From: Microbacterium sp. SORGH_AS_0969
GTDB taxonomy: Bacteria > Actinomycetota > Actinomycetes > Actinomycetales > Microbacteriaceae
Direction of reading: 5' to 3'
Length of the DNA stretch: 64,000 bases
Assembly: GCF_030818255.1 (NCBI RefSeq)
Contig: NZ_JAUTAG010000001.1
Location: forward strand, 1,240,001 to 1,304,000
The notes below the pieces were generated by a model. The model did no database searches. It was not told where the DNA came from and saw nothing but the letters and a program-made list of their open reading frames with translations. The position numbers were made by a program, and so were the translations under genes. Of the stretch, positions 24,031-32,364 are shown one piece after another; position 1 is the first letter of the stretch; each line of letters opens with the position of its first letter.

Positions 24031-25427
24031 CCGATCAGAAGCTGACCCGCGACAACGCCGTGTCGACCGACACGGCCGTGATGCGCGCCCTGAAGAAGAT
24101 CCGCGTCCCCGCCACGCAGCGCAATCGCGAGCTGGGCCTGCTGATCTTCGCGATCGCCGTCTACGGCGCCGCTCTCGTCCTCGTGCAGTTGGGCGCCACC
24201 GGCGCGATCGAGTCGGGCTTCCTCACGCTGGCGAGCATTCCCGCCGTCCTCGCGCTGATCCTCCACGTCGTGCTGCGCCTGCGCGCCCGCGACGCCGACC
24301 CCTTCGTCCTGCCGATCGCCACGGTGCTGACCGGGATCGGCATCGCGATGATCTACCGCATCGACCTCGCGGTCCGCCTCGAGGGCTGGGATGCCACGTC
24401 CAACCGCCAGATCGCCTGGGCGGCCATCGCTCTGGTCGCCGCTCTCGCCGTGGTCGTCTTCGTGCGCAACTACCGCGTGCTCTTCCGCTACACCTACCTC
24501 TCGGGTCTCATCGGCATCCTGCTGCTGCTCCTGCCGTTCGTCCCGGGCCTGGGTACCGAGCAGAACGCCGACGTGTGGGTCTCGCTCGGGTTCGTGTCGT
24601 TCCAGCCGGGTGAGCTGGCCAAGATCTGCCTCGCGATCTTCTTCGCCGGCTACCTCGTGCGCACCCGTGAGAGCCTGACCTCCACGGGCACCCGGTTCCT
24701 CTTCATGACCTGGCCCCGCGCGCGCGAGCTCGGCCCACTCCTGATCATCTGGCTCGTCTCGCTCGGCATCATCGTGCTCCAGCGCGACCTCGGTACGGGT
24801 CTGCTCATCTTCGGCATGTTCGTCGCGATGCTCTATGTCGCGACCGGCAAGACGAGCTGGGTGCTGATCGGTGTCGTCCTCGCTGCGACCGGAGCGTTCT
24901 TGGCATCCCGGGTCCTCCCCTACGTCAACGGGCGCTTCGCCAACTGGCTCGACGCGTTCAACCCCGAGGTCATCAACCGCGACGGCGGCAGCTATCAGCT
25001 CGTGCAAGGGATCTTCGGCCTCTCGCACGGCGGACTCTTCGGCACCGGTCTCGGCCAGGGCCGCCCGTACATCACCCCGCTTTCGCAGAGCGACTACATC
25101 GTCCCGAGCCTCGGTGAAGAGCTGGGTCTCGTCGGCTTGTTCGCGATCCTCGCGCTCTACATGGTGTTCGCGAGCCGCGGCATCCGCATCGGTCTCGCGG
25201 GTCAGGACGACTTCGGAAAGCTCCTGGCGACCGGCTTCTCGTTCACGATCGCGCTGCAGGTGTTCATCATGGTCGGCGGTGTCACGCGCGTGATCCCGCT
25301 GACCGGCCTGACCACCCCGTTCCTCGCCGCCGGCGGCTCCTCGCTCGTGGCCAACTGGATCATCGTGGCCTTCCTGCTGCGGATCTCGGATGCCGTGCGC
25401 AGCCGCCCCCGGGTGGTGATCGGTTGA
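24027..25427 (+). CDS. rodA: SEDS-family peptidoglycan polymerase RodA/FtsW
   Basis: A 466-residue polytopic protein with about ten or more membrane helices. SEDS signatures are VSLGFVSFQPGELAK, RDLGTGLLIFG, the large loop with GLGQGRPYITPLSQSDYI and EELGLVG, and GLTTPFLAAGGSSLVANW. SEDS proteins polymerise lipid II glycan strands together with a class B PBP, here the adjacent pbpA. ATG 24027 overlaps the pstP stop. The pairing with pbpA in a Ser/Thr kinase operon is standard for actinobacteria and favours the RodA name over the FtsW of the dcw cluster. Confidence 0.94.
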   Translation: MTDQKLTRDNAVSTDTAVMRALKKIRVPATQRNRELGLLIFAIAVYGAALVLVQLGATGAIESGFLTLASIPAVLALILHVVLRLRARDADPFVLPIATVLTGIGIAMIYRIDLAVRLEGWDATSNRQIAWAAIALVAALAVVVFVRNYRVLFRYTYLSGLIGILLLLLPFVPGLGTEQNADVWVSLGFVSFQPGELAKICLAIFFAGYLVRTRESLTSTGTRFLFMTWPRARELGPLLIIWLVSLGIIVLQRDLGTGLLIFGMFVAMLYVATGKTSWVLIGVVLAATGAFLASRVLPYVNGRFANWLDAFNPEVINRDGGSYQLVQGIFGLSHGGLFGTGLGQGRPYITPLSQSDYIVPSLGEELGLVGLFAILALYMVFASRGIRIGLAGQDDFGKLLATGFSFTIALQVFIMVGGVTRVIPLTGLTTPFLAAGGSSLVANWIIVAFLLRISDAVRSRPRVVIG

Positions 25428-25488
25428 TGACGCCCACGATCGCGCCCCCCACCGCGCCCCTCGGCGCTCCCCGACCGGAGGAGGCACC

Positions 25489-26946
25489 GTGACCAAAGAA
25501 CTCCGACGCCTCAGCATCGTCATGCTGGCGATGTTCCTCGCCCTGTTCGCCTCGACGAGCATTATCCAGGTCGCCCAGGCGGGCAATCTCACCGATGCCC
25601 CCGGCAACACTCGCGCCCTCTACGACTCGTACGAGATCCAGCGCGGCTCGATCATCGCGAGCGGAAGCCCGATCGCGCAGTCGGTGCCGGCGGACGACGT
25701 CTACAGCTGGCAGCGCCAGTACACCGACGCGCAGATGTGGGCTCCCGTGACCGGGTACGTCAACCCCGTGCTCGACTCGCGAACCCAGATCGAGGATGCC
25801 GAGAACTCGGTGCTCAGCGGCTCGGGAGAGAACGAGTTCTTCTCGCGCATCAATCGCGCCATCACGGGTCAGGCGCCCCGAGGCGCGAACGTGGAGCTGT
25901 CGCTCGACGCCAACGTTCAGCGCGCCGCGTGGGACGCCCTCGGCGGTCTGCAGGGTGCTGTCGTCGCGATGGAGCCCTCGACCGGCCGCATCCTGGCCAT
26001 GGTGTCGACGCCGAGTTTCGACACGAACGCCCTCGCGTCCCACGACACGGATGCCGTCGACTCGACCTACGATCAGCTGGTCGCCGACCCGTCGCAGCCG
26101 ATGGACAACCGCGCCATCGCGGGCAACCTCAACCCTCCGGGGTCGACGTTCAAGCTGGTCGTGGCGTCGGCGGCCTTGGCATCCGGAAAGTACACCCCCG
26201 ACTCGAGCTTCCCGAACGTGGCCGAGTACACGTTGCCGCAGTCGAGCAGCGTCGTGCGCAACGCCGGCGGCGGCACGTGCGGCGGCGGCGACACCGTCAC
26301 GATCGCCACCGCGTTGCGGTTGAGCTGCAACATCCCGATGGCCGAGCTGGCCGTCGAGCTCGGCGACGACGCGATCAAGGCCGAAGCCGAGAAGTACGGC
26401 TTCAACAAGCAGTTCTCGATGCCCCTGACCTCGACGGCGTCCAGCTACCCCTCGGGTCTCGACGCCGCGCAGACGGCGCTCAGCGGATTCGGTCAGGGAC
26501 AGGTGACCGCGACCCCGCTGCAGATGGCGATGGTGTCGGCCGGAATCGCGAACGGCGGGGTGGTGATGAACCCGCGGATGGTGGACCGCGTGATCGAGTC
26601 CGACCTGTCGGTGACCGACGAGCGCGCTGACAGCGAGTTCGGCCGCGCGCTCGACGCGAATCTCGCGGCACAGATGGTTTCGATGATGACGGCGAACGTC
26701 CAGGACGGCGCGGCGTCGAATGCAAGAATAGACGGGGTCCAGGTCGCCGGTAAGACCGGCACCGCGGAGAACGGATCGACACGTCCGTTCACTCTCTGGT
26801 TCACGGGTTTTGCTCCGGCCGACGACCCCAAGGTCGCCGTCGCAGTGGTGGTCGAGAACGGCGGGGGCCAGGGGCAGAGCGGGAGCGGCAACGACATTGC
26901 CGCCCCGATAGCGAAGAAGGTCATGGAGGCGGTGCTGGGTAAATGA
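25489..26946 (+). CDS. pbpA: Class B penicillin-binding protein PbpA
   Basis: A 485-residue transpeptidase. One N-terminal transmembrane helix (LSIVMLAMFLALFASTSI) is followed by the PBP dimerisation region and the transpeptidase domain from about residue 140. Active-site motifs are STFK (in PPGSTFKLV), SCN (in LSCNIPM) and KTG (in VAGKTGTAEN). GTG 25489 has GGAGG seven bases upstream. It cross-links wall made by the neighbouring RodA and is a beta-lactam target. Its stop overlaps pknA. Confidence 0.95.
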   Translation: MTKELRRLSIVMLAMFLALFASTSIIQVAQAGNLTDAPGNTRALYDSYEIQRGSIIASGSPIAQSVPADDVYSWQRQYTDAQMWAPVTGYVNPVLDSRTQIEDAENSVLSGSGENEFFSRINRAITGQAPRGANVELSLDANVQRAAWDALGGLQGAVVAMEPSTGRILAMVSTPSFDTNALASHDTDAVDSTYDQLVADPSQPMDNRAIAGNLNPPGSTFKLVVASAALASGKYTPDSSFPNVAEYTLPQSSSVVRNAGGGTCGGGDTVTIATALRLSCNIPMAELAVELGDDAIKAEAEKYGFNKQFSMPLTSTASSYPSGLDAAQTALSGFGQGQVTATPLQMAMVSAGIANGGVVMNPRMVDRVIESDLSVTDERADSEFGRALDANLAAQMVSMMTANVQDGAASNARIDGVQVAGKTGTAENGSTRPFTLWFTGFAPADDPKVAVAVVVENGGGQGQSGSGNDIAAPIAKKVMEAVLGK

Positions 26947-28688
26947 GACCGACGCAGGGAGTGACCTTCGGAGGACGGTACGAGCTCGATACGCGTATTG
27001 CGATCGGCGGTATGGGTGAGGTGTGGGAGGCGACCGATCATGTGATCGGACGCACCGTCGCCATCAAGATCCTCAAAGACGAATACATGGGCGACCCCGG
27101 GTTCCTCGAGCGTTTCCGCGCCGAGGCCCGCCACGCCGCCCTCGTGAACCACGAGGGCATCGCCAGCGTGTTCGACTACGGCGAGGAAGACGGCAGCGCC
27201 TTCCTCGTCATGGAACTCGTCCCCGGCGAAGCCCTGTCGACGATCCTCGAGCGCGAGGGCTCGCTGTCGACCGACAAGACGCTCGACATCGTCGCGCAGA
27301 CCGCCGCCGCGCTGCAGGCTGCGCACGCGGCCGGTCTCGTCCACCGCGACATCAAGCCGGGCAACCTGCTGATCACGCCCGACGGCCGCGTCAAGATCAC
27401 CGACTTCGGCATCGCCCGCATCGCCGACCAGGTCCCGCTGACCGCGACCGGTCAGGTCATGGGCACCGTGCAGTACCTGTCGCCCGAGCAGGCGTCCGGA
27501 CACCCGGCGTCTCCGGCGACCGACATCTACTCGCTCGGCATCGTCGCGTACGAGTGCCTCGCGGGCAAGCGCCCCTTCACCGGCGAGTCGCAGGTCGCGA
27601 TCGCGATGGCCCAGATCAACGAGCAGCCCGCGCCGCTCCCGCCCACCGTGGCGGTTCCGGTGCAGAACCTCGTGATGGCGATGATCGCGAAGAAGCCCGA
27701 CGACCGGCCCGCCTCGGCCGCCGCCGTCTCGCGCGCCGCCACGGCCCTGCGCCGGGGAGACCTGACCGCCGCCGCGGCCGCGGTCCCCGCCATCGCCGCG
27801 GGTGCCGCCGTCGCCGACGACGTCACGCAGCTCCTGTCTCCCGGACAGACGGGCGCGGCGACGCGCCTCATGCCGACGCCAGCGGCCACGTCGCTCCTCA
27901 CCGAGGAGCACACCGAAGAGACCGTGCCGCAGAAGAAGAAGCGAAGCCGGCTCACGTGGCCGCTCATCGCGCTGATCGTGCTGCTCGTCCTGGTCCTCGG
28001 AGGAACGCTCGCCGCTCTGCTGACCAACCAGAACGAGCCCGACGCGGCCCCCTCGAGCACGGCTCCGACCGCAGCCACGCCGGTGCCGAGCGCGTCGACG
28101 CCTTCGCCGGCTCCGTCGCCCTCGCAGACGCTCGTCGACGTCGACTCGCTCGAGCTGGTCGGCCGCACATGTGACGAGGCCCGCGCAATCCTCCGCGAGA
28201 ACAACCTCGCGGCCACGTGCGCCACCGGAAATGCGGCGACCAGCGCCGACGAGGTCGGCAAGGTCTACATCGTCGACCCCACCGGTCGTAACCCTGCGGG
28301 CACCAACATCACGGTGACGGTCTACGGCGAAGAGACGCCCCTCAGCCAGCCGGGAACGCCCACTCTGCCGTCGTCGGTCGCGGCCGGCGCCACGGTGCAG
28401 GTTTCGTGGCAGCAGTACACCTGCCCCTCGGGCACGGGCAACGTGACGTCGTACAATTTCACCGCCGAGCAGGGCACCTTCGCCACCAACGGCTCGTCGA
28501 CGGCGTCGTTCTCCCCCGACGAGCGCAACGCCGAACTGGTGGTGAGCAACTCGCCCGGGTCGACTCTCCGCGTCACCTACACGGTCAGCTGCTCGGGCAC
28601 CGATCGGACCGCGGGTCCCTCGGGCGAGGCCTCGGCCACCATCTCCGGCGGTCCGTCGCCGACGACCTCCGCGTCGCCCAAGAACTGA
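26943..28688 (+). CDS. pknA: Ser/Thr protein kinase PknA
   Basis: A 581-residue transmembrane kinase. The kinase domain (residues about 12-275) has IGGMGEVWEA, VAIKILKDE, VHRDIKPGNLL, TDFGIARIA and SPEQASG. An Ala-rich juxtamembrane linker leads to a helix at about 340-362. Outside there is a Ser/Thr/Pro spacer, one PASTA-like domain (GRTCDEARAILRENNL, VYIVDPTGRNPAGTNI) and then a beta-rich domain with two cysteines (QQYTCPSG, YTVSCSG) ending in a Ser/Thr tail. Mycobacterial PknA has almost no external part, so this one is extended. ATG 26943 overlaps pbpA. Confidence 0.94.
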   Translation: MRPTQGVTFGGRYELDTRIAIGGMGEVWEATDHVIGRTVAIKILKDEYMGDPGFLERFRAEARHAALVNHEGIASVFDYGEEDGSAFLVMELVPGEALSTILEREGSLSTDKTLDIVAQTAAALQAAHAAGLVHRDIKPGNLLITPDGRVKITDFGIARIADQVPLTATGQVMGTVQYLSPEQASGHPASPATDIYSLGIVAYECLAGKRPFTGESQVAIAMAQINEQPAPLPPTVAVPVQNLVMAMIAKKPDDRPASAAAVSRAATALRRGDLTAAAAAVPAIAAGAAVADDVTQLLSPGQTGAATRLMPTPAATSLLTEEHTEETVPQKKKRSRLTWPLIALIVLLVLVLGGTLAALLTNQNEPDAAPSSTAPTAATPVPSASTPSPAPSPSQTLVDVDSLELVGRTCDEARAILRENNLAATCATGNAATSADEVGKVYIVDPTGRNPAGTNITVTVYGEETPLSQPGTPTLPSSVAAGATVQVSWQQYTCPSGTGNVTSYNFTAEQGTFATNGSSTASFSPDERNAELVVSNSPGSTLRVTYTVSCSGTDRTAGPSGEASATISGGPSPTTSASPKN

Positions 28689-28721
28689 CCCCTCGAACAC
28701 GCACCACCCTGGAGTTCCTTC

Positions 28722-30452
28722 GTGACCACTGAGACGCGCGTCCTGTCCGGACGCTACCGCGTTGACGACCTCATCGGTCGTGGCGGCATGGCGAGCGTCT
28801 ACCGCGGCTACGACCAGACGCTCGGGCGGACCGTCGCGATCAAGGTCCTCAAGGCCGATCTCGCCGGCGACGCGGCCTTCCGTACGCGCTTCCGCCTCGA
28901 GGCGCAGGCCGCGTCGCGCATGGCGCACCCCACGATCGTGCGGGTGTTCGACGCGGGCGAAGACGTGGAGACGGGCCCGGACGGCCAGGAACGTCCCGTT
29001 CCGTACATCGTCATGGAACTCGTCCACGGGCGTCTGCTCAAGGACATCATCTCGGCGGGCCCCGTTCCCACCGACGACGCACTGCGGTACGTCGACGGCA
29101 TCCTCGAGGCGCTCGAGTACTCGCACCGCGCCGGTGTCGTGCACCGCGACATCAAGCCCGGCAACGTGATGATCACCGAATCCGGCGGTGTGAAGGTCAT
29201 GGACTTCGGCATCGCGCGCGCGGTGTCGGACTCCTCGTCGACCGTGGCCGAGACGACGGCGATCGTCGGCACGGCCGCCTACTTCTCTCCGGAACAGGCG
29301 AAGGGCGAGTCGGTCGACGCGCGTGCCGACCTGTACTCGACGGGTGTCGTCCTCTACGAACTGCTGACCGGCCGACCGCCGTTCCGTGGTGAGACACCCG
29401 TGGCCGTCGCGTACCAGCACGTCAGCGAAGCCCCGGTGCCGCCGAGCGAGGTCAACGAATCCGTTTCGACGGCTCTGGATGCCATCGTGCTCCGCGCCCT
29501 CGCGAAAGATCCGTTCCAACGCCCGCAGGATGCCGCCGGCTTCCGGGAAGCGCTGGATGCCACCGTGGACGGCAAGGGTCCGACCAAGCGTCAGATGTCG
29601 GCGCTGTCGAACGAGCTCTACGGACCCAACCCGCGTCAGGCGGCCGAGACCGCACGGTCGCTGCGCCAGCTCAGCACCGACACGACGATGCGCCGTACGC
29701 AGCCGGGCCCTCCCGTCGCCTGGATCTGGGCGGGTGTCACCGTTCTCGCCGTGCTCCTGGTCGCCGTGCTGTTCTGGGTGATGCAGATCCAGCCCTCGAA
29801 CAACGTCCCGTCCGCCGGCCGAGCCGTGCCCAACGTCGTCGACATGTCGTACGACCGGGCCGTCGAGGCGCTGGAGGGGGAAGACCTCGTCGCCAAGCGC
29901 GTCGACGAACCCAGCGACAAGATCGCCGCCGGAAACGTCACGCGGACGACGCCTGCCGCCGACACGTCCGTCGCGGAGGGTCAGGAGGTCGTGCTCTACG
30001 TCTCGAGCGGCCCCGATCTCGCCACCATGCCCACCCTTTCGGGGATGAGCGAAGAGGCCGCGCGCACCGCGCTGCAGCAGGCGGGGCTCTCCGTCGGTTC
30101 GGTCCGGCGACAGAACGACCCGGCTCTCGCCGCGAACACCGTGATCTCCGCGAATGTCGCGAGCGGCGGTGCAGTGACGAACGTTGAGGCGGGTTCGCAG
30201 CTCGCCAAGAACACCACCGTGAACCTCATCGTCGCCAGCGGCCAGGTCGTGATCGTCGACTACACGGGGTACACCGTGGATGCCGCCAAGCGCCAGCTCG
30301 AGTCCGATGCGACGCAGCTGACGGTCAAGGTCGAAGAGGATCCCAGCTGCGCGGCCTCGGTCCCGAGCCCCACGGTCAAGACGCAGTCGTTGGCTCCCGG
30401 TGAGGTCCCGGTCCACAGCGAGATCACGCTCACGTCCTGCTCGGGCTCCTGA
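28722..30452 (+). CDS. pknB: PASTA-domain Ser/Thr protein kinase PknB
   Basis: A 576-residue kinase. The catalytic domain (about 12-275) has IGRGGMASVYRG, VAIKVLKADLAG, VVHRDIKPGNVM, MDFGIARAV and SPEQAKGESVDARADLY. A transmembrane helix lies at about 328-350. Three PASTA repeats follow, beginning near VPNVVDMSYDRAVEAL, MPTLSGMSEEAARTAL and VDYTGYTVDAAKRQL; they sense muropeptides or lipid II. It phosphorylates division and wall proteins and the FHA partners upstream. GTG 28722 follows TGGAGTTCCTTC. The last 23 bases overlap the convergent pabA-like gene. Confidence 0.95.
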   Translation: MTTETRVLSGRYRVDDLIGRGGMASVYRGYDQTLGRTVAIKVLKADLAGDAAFRTRFRLEAQAASRMAHPTIVRVFDAGEDVETGPDGQERPVPYIVMELVHGRLLKDIISAGPVPTDDALRYVDGILEALEYSHRAGVVHRDIKPGNVMITESGGVKVMDFGIARAVSDSSSTVAETTAIVGTAAYFSPEQAKGESVDARADLYSTGVVLYELLTGRPPFRGETPVAVAYQHVSEAPVPPSEVNESVSTALDAIVLRALAKDPFQRPQDAAGFREALDATVDGKGPTKRQMSALSNELYGPNPRQAAETARSLRQLSTDTTMRRTQPGPPVAWIWAGVTVLAVLLVAVLFWVMQIQPSNNVPSAGRAVPNVVDMSYDRAVEALEGEDLVAKRVDEPSDKIAAGNVTRTTPAADTSVAEGQEVVLYVSSGPDLATMPTLSGMSEEAARTALQQAGLSVGSVRRQNDPALAANTVISANVASGGAVTNVEAGSQLAKNTTVNLIVASGQVVIVDYTGYTVDAAKRQLESDATQLTVKVEEDPSCAASVPSPTVKTQSLAPGEVPVHSEITLTSCSGS

Positions 30453-31082
30453 CGCGGCGGGGGTGGAGGGTCGCCCCGCGCTCGGCGGCGCCGCGGCATC
30501 CGGCATCCTCCATCCATCTGCCGAGAAGCCGGTGACCCCCCTCGGTCAGCACACTCTCCGGGTGGAATTGGACGCCGACGATCGGCGCGAACCGGTGGCG
30601 GAGGCCCATGATCACGCCGCTGTCGGTACGCGCCGTGACCTCGAGCTCAGCGGGGAGTGTTCCGTCCGACACGGCGAGGGAGTGGTAGCGCGTCGCCGCG
30701 AACCCGTCGGGCAGGTCGGCGAACACGCCTCGTCCGTCGTGGCGGATGCGGCTCGTGATGCCGTGCAGGAGCTCGGGGGCGTGGTCGACGCGGGCTCCGA
30801 ACGCGACCGCGATCGCCTGATGGCCGAGGCAGACGCCGAGGAGCGGACGCATCGCGTCATGTGCGGCTCGGACGACCTCGATCGACCCTCCCGCCTGATC
30901 GGGATGACCGGGCCCGGGTGAGATCACGACGGCCTCGGCGCGTGTCGAGACCGCGTGGAGCAGCGTCGGGTCGTTCGCGGGAAGCGTCTCGACGCTCGCA
31001 CCGAAAGATCGCTCAGGTACCCGGCGAGGGTGTGGACGAAGCTGTCGCGGTTGTCGACGACGACCACGCGCCACCGACTCAC
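30430..31082 (-). pseudogene. pabA: Glutamine amidotransferase component II (PabA/TrpG), apparent frameshift
   Basis: A class I glutamine amidotransferase supplying ammonia for aminodeoxychorismate or anthranilate synthesis. The N-terminus (WRVVVVDNRDSFVHTLAGYL) starts at GTG 31082, overlapping the upstream gene. After LSDL the homology jumps frame to GASVETLPANDP at about 31003-31010. One extra base in the AAA run there would restore LSDLFGASVET, so a base seems to be missing. Downstream all is intact: LLGVCLGHQA (catalytic Cys), YHSLAV and GVQFHPESVLT (His, Glu). It is either a sequencing error or a broken gene. No synthase component I gene is nearby, so PabA rather than TrpG is only a habit of naming. 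Confidence 0.8.
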
Positions 31083-31234
31083 TCGACCGTGACCTCCTGC
31101 GGGTAGACCATGTCGCTCACCCAGGGGAAGACGTAGTAAAAGAGTCCGTAGAGCACCGCGGCAGCGAGGACGAGAAGGATGAGCACCCGCACCCACCAGG
31201 GTCCGGGCAGCACACGCCAGAGGGCTCCGTACAT
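31079..31234 (-). CDS. Small membrane protein between sortase and pabA
   Basis: A 51-residue protein, MYGALWRVLPGPWWVRV at the start, then one transmembrane helix (LILLVLAAAVLYGLFYYVF) and a short acidic tail ending QEVTVE. Its ATG overlaps the sortase stop by one base (TGATG) and its stop overlaps the pabA start (GTGA), so the three genes are translationally coupled. Such mini-proteins commonly follow class E sortases in actinobacteria. Function unknown. Confidence 0.75.
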   Translation of the reverse strand: MYGALWRVLPGPWWVRVLILLVLAAAVLYGLFYYVFPWVSDMVYPQEVTVE

Positions 31235-32043
31235 CAGGCGGCTCCAGAGGTCAGCGAAGCAGGGGCGCCGTTGGCGCGGGGCGTGAACGATTCGAAGACG
31301 CCGTAGCCGATGGCACGCTCCGAGAATCCGTAACGCGGGCTGCACGTGGTCATCGTGATCAACCGATCCGTTGCCTCCACCTGAGCGGCCTGCGGGACCG
31401 GGAGCAGCACGCCGACGCCGTCGGGCTGCACATACTCGAGGTTGCGGTAGCGGTAGGTGTACCAGCCGTCGGGGGTCTCGACGACGATGGCGTCGCCGAT
31501 GTGGAGAGAGGGGAGGTCGGCGAACGGAGCGCCATGGCTGCCGCGGTGTCCCGCGATGGCGAAGTTGCCGACCTGACCGGGCATCGCGTTGTCGGGGTAG
31601 TGCCCCACGCCGATCGGGTCGAGCGTGACCGATGAACTCACTCCGCCCGCCAGCTTGAACTGGTAGTCCGACCCCAGGCGCGGGATGCGCAGGACGCCGA
31701 AGACCTCGCCGTCGCCGGGCTGTGGCAGAGCGGGCGGCTCGGCGGTGGCCGGCTCCGTCGGGGCGGGCGCTCCGGAGGACGAAGCGGTCGGCGACGGCGC
31801 GGGGGCGGGTGTCTCGGTCGCCCACTTGTCGGTCAGTGAACTGGCTTCGTTCTTGTACTGGGCACCGATGATCGCGTCGCCGATCCAGAGCTGCCAGGCG
31901 ACGAACAGAAGCACGAGCACGCCCGCGGTCAGCAGCAGGTCACCGAAGACACCGATGACCGATACCCGGCGCCGCGGAGCGGAACGCCGGCGAGAGCCAC
32001 GGCGAGCGTCGCGACGCGTCTGCGGAGAGGATGCGGTGTCCAC
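31234..32043 (-). CDS. Class E sortase
   Basis: A 269-residue transpeptidase that would anchor surface proteins carrying a sorting signal of the LAxTG type. A basic N-terminus and one transmembrane helix (residues about 32-52) precede a Pro/Ala/Thr-rich spacer and the catalytic domain. Catalytic residues are visible: His in NFAIAGHRGSHG, Cys in LITMTTCSPRYG and Arg in GFSERAIGYG. GTG 32043 is set by TAGAAT six bases upstream. It shares its 54-base promoter region divergently with crgA. No sortase substrate is seen in the window. Confidence 0.92.
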   Translation of the reverse strand: MDTASSPQTRRDARRGSRRRSAPRRRVSVIGVFGDLLLTAGVLVLLFVAWQLWIGDAIIGAQYKNEASSLTDKWATETPAPAPSPTASSSGAPAPTEPATAEPPALPQPGDGEVFGVLRIPRLGSDYQFKLAGGVSSSVTLDPIGVGHYPDNAMPGQVGNFAIAGHRGSHGAPFADLPSLHIGDAIVVETPDGWYTYRYRNLEYVQPDGVGVLLPVPQAAQVEATDRLITMTTCSPRYGFSERAIGYGVFESFTPRANGAPASLTSGAA

Positions 32044-32049
32044 CAGGCG

Positions 32050-32055
32050 ATTCTA
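32050..32055 (-). promoter_or_regulatory. -10 hexamer TAGAAT, leaderless start of the sortase gene
   Basis: TAGAAT on the minus strand ends six bases before GTG 32043. It is the hexamer nearest to consensus in the set. Confidence 0.6.
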
Positions 32056-32084
32056 GTTCCGTGGGTCGCACAGCACCTGAGCAT

Positions 32085-32090
32085 TAGACT
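32085..32090 (+). promoter_or_regulatory. -10 hexamer TAGACT, leaderless start of crgA
   Basis: TAGACT ends seven bases before ATG 32098; no ribosome-binding site is present. Confidence 0.6.
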
Positions 32091-32097
32091 GGGCCGC

Positions 32098-32337
32098 ATG
32101 GCTCGAACTGGAAACGGCGACGACCCGATCGCCGAGCGCAACGAAGGCGCGTCGGCACCGAACCCTGTGTGGTTCCTGCCCATCATGATCGGTCTCATGC
32201 TGGTGGGCCTGGTCTGGGTCCTGGTGTTCTACCTCAGCAACTCGCAGTTCCCCATTCCCGGCATCGGCCCGTGGAACCTCGTCATCGGCTTCGGAATCGC
32301 CTTCGTGGGCTTCCTGATGACCACGCGCTGGCGCTGA
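32098..32337 (+). CDS. crgA: Cell division protein CrgA
   Basis: A 79-residue membrane protein with two helices, WFLPIMIGLMLVGLVWVLVFYL and IGFGIAFVGFLMTT, joined by the conserved loop SNSQFPIPGIGPWN. CrgA recruits division proteins such as FtsI and CwsA to the septum and is confined to actinobacteria. Its position close to the pknB cluster and the replication genes is the usual one. Confidence 0.94.
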   Translation: MARTGNGDDPIAERNEGASAPNPVWFLPIMIGLMLVGLVWVLVFYLSNSQFPIPGIGPWNLVIGFGIAFVGFLMTTRWR

Positions 32338-32364
32338 ATTTCACCCGACTTACACGTGTGTAAT

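Noticed and set aside
26493..30506. A 1337-codon minus-strand frame across pbpA, pknA and pknB
   Set aside because: It is antisense to three clearly identified genes and shows only low-complexity Arg/Gly/Val sequence.
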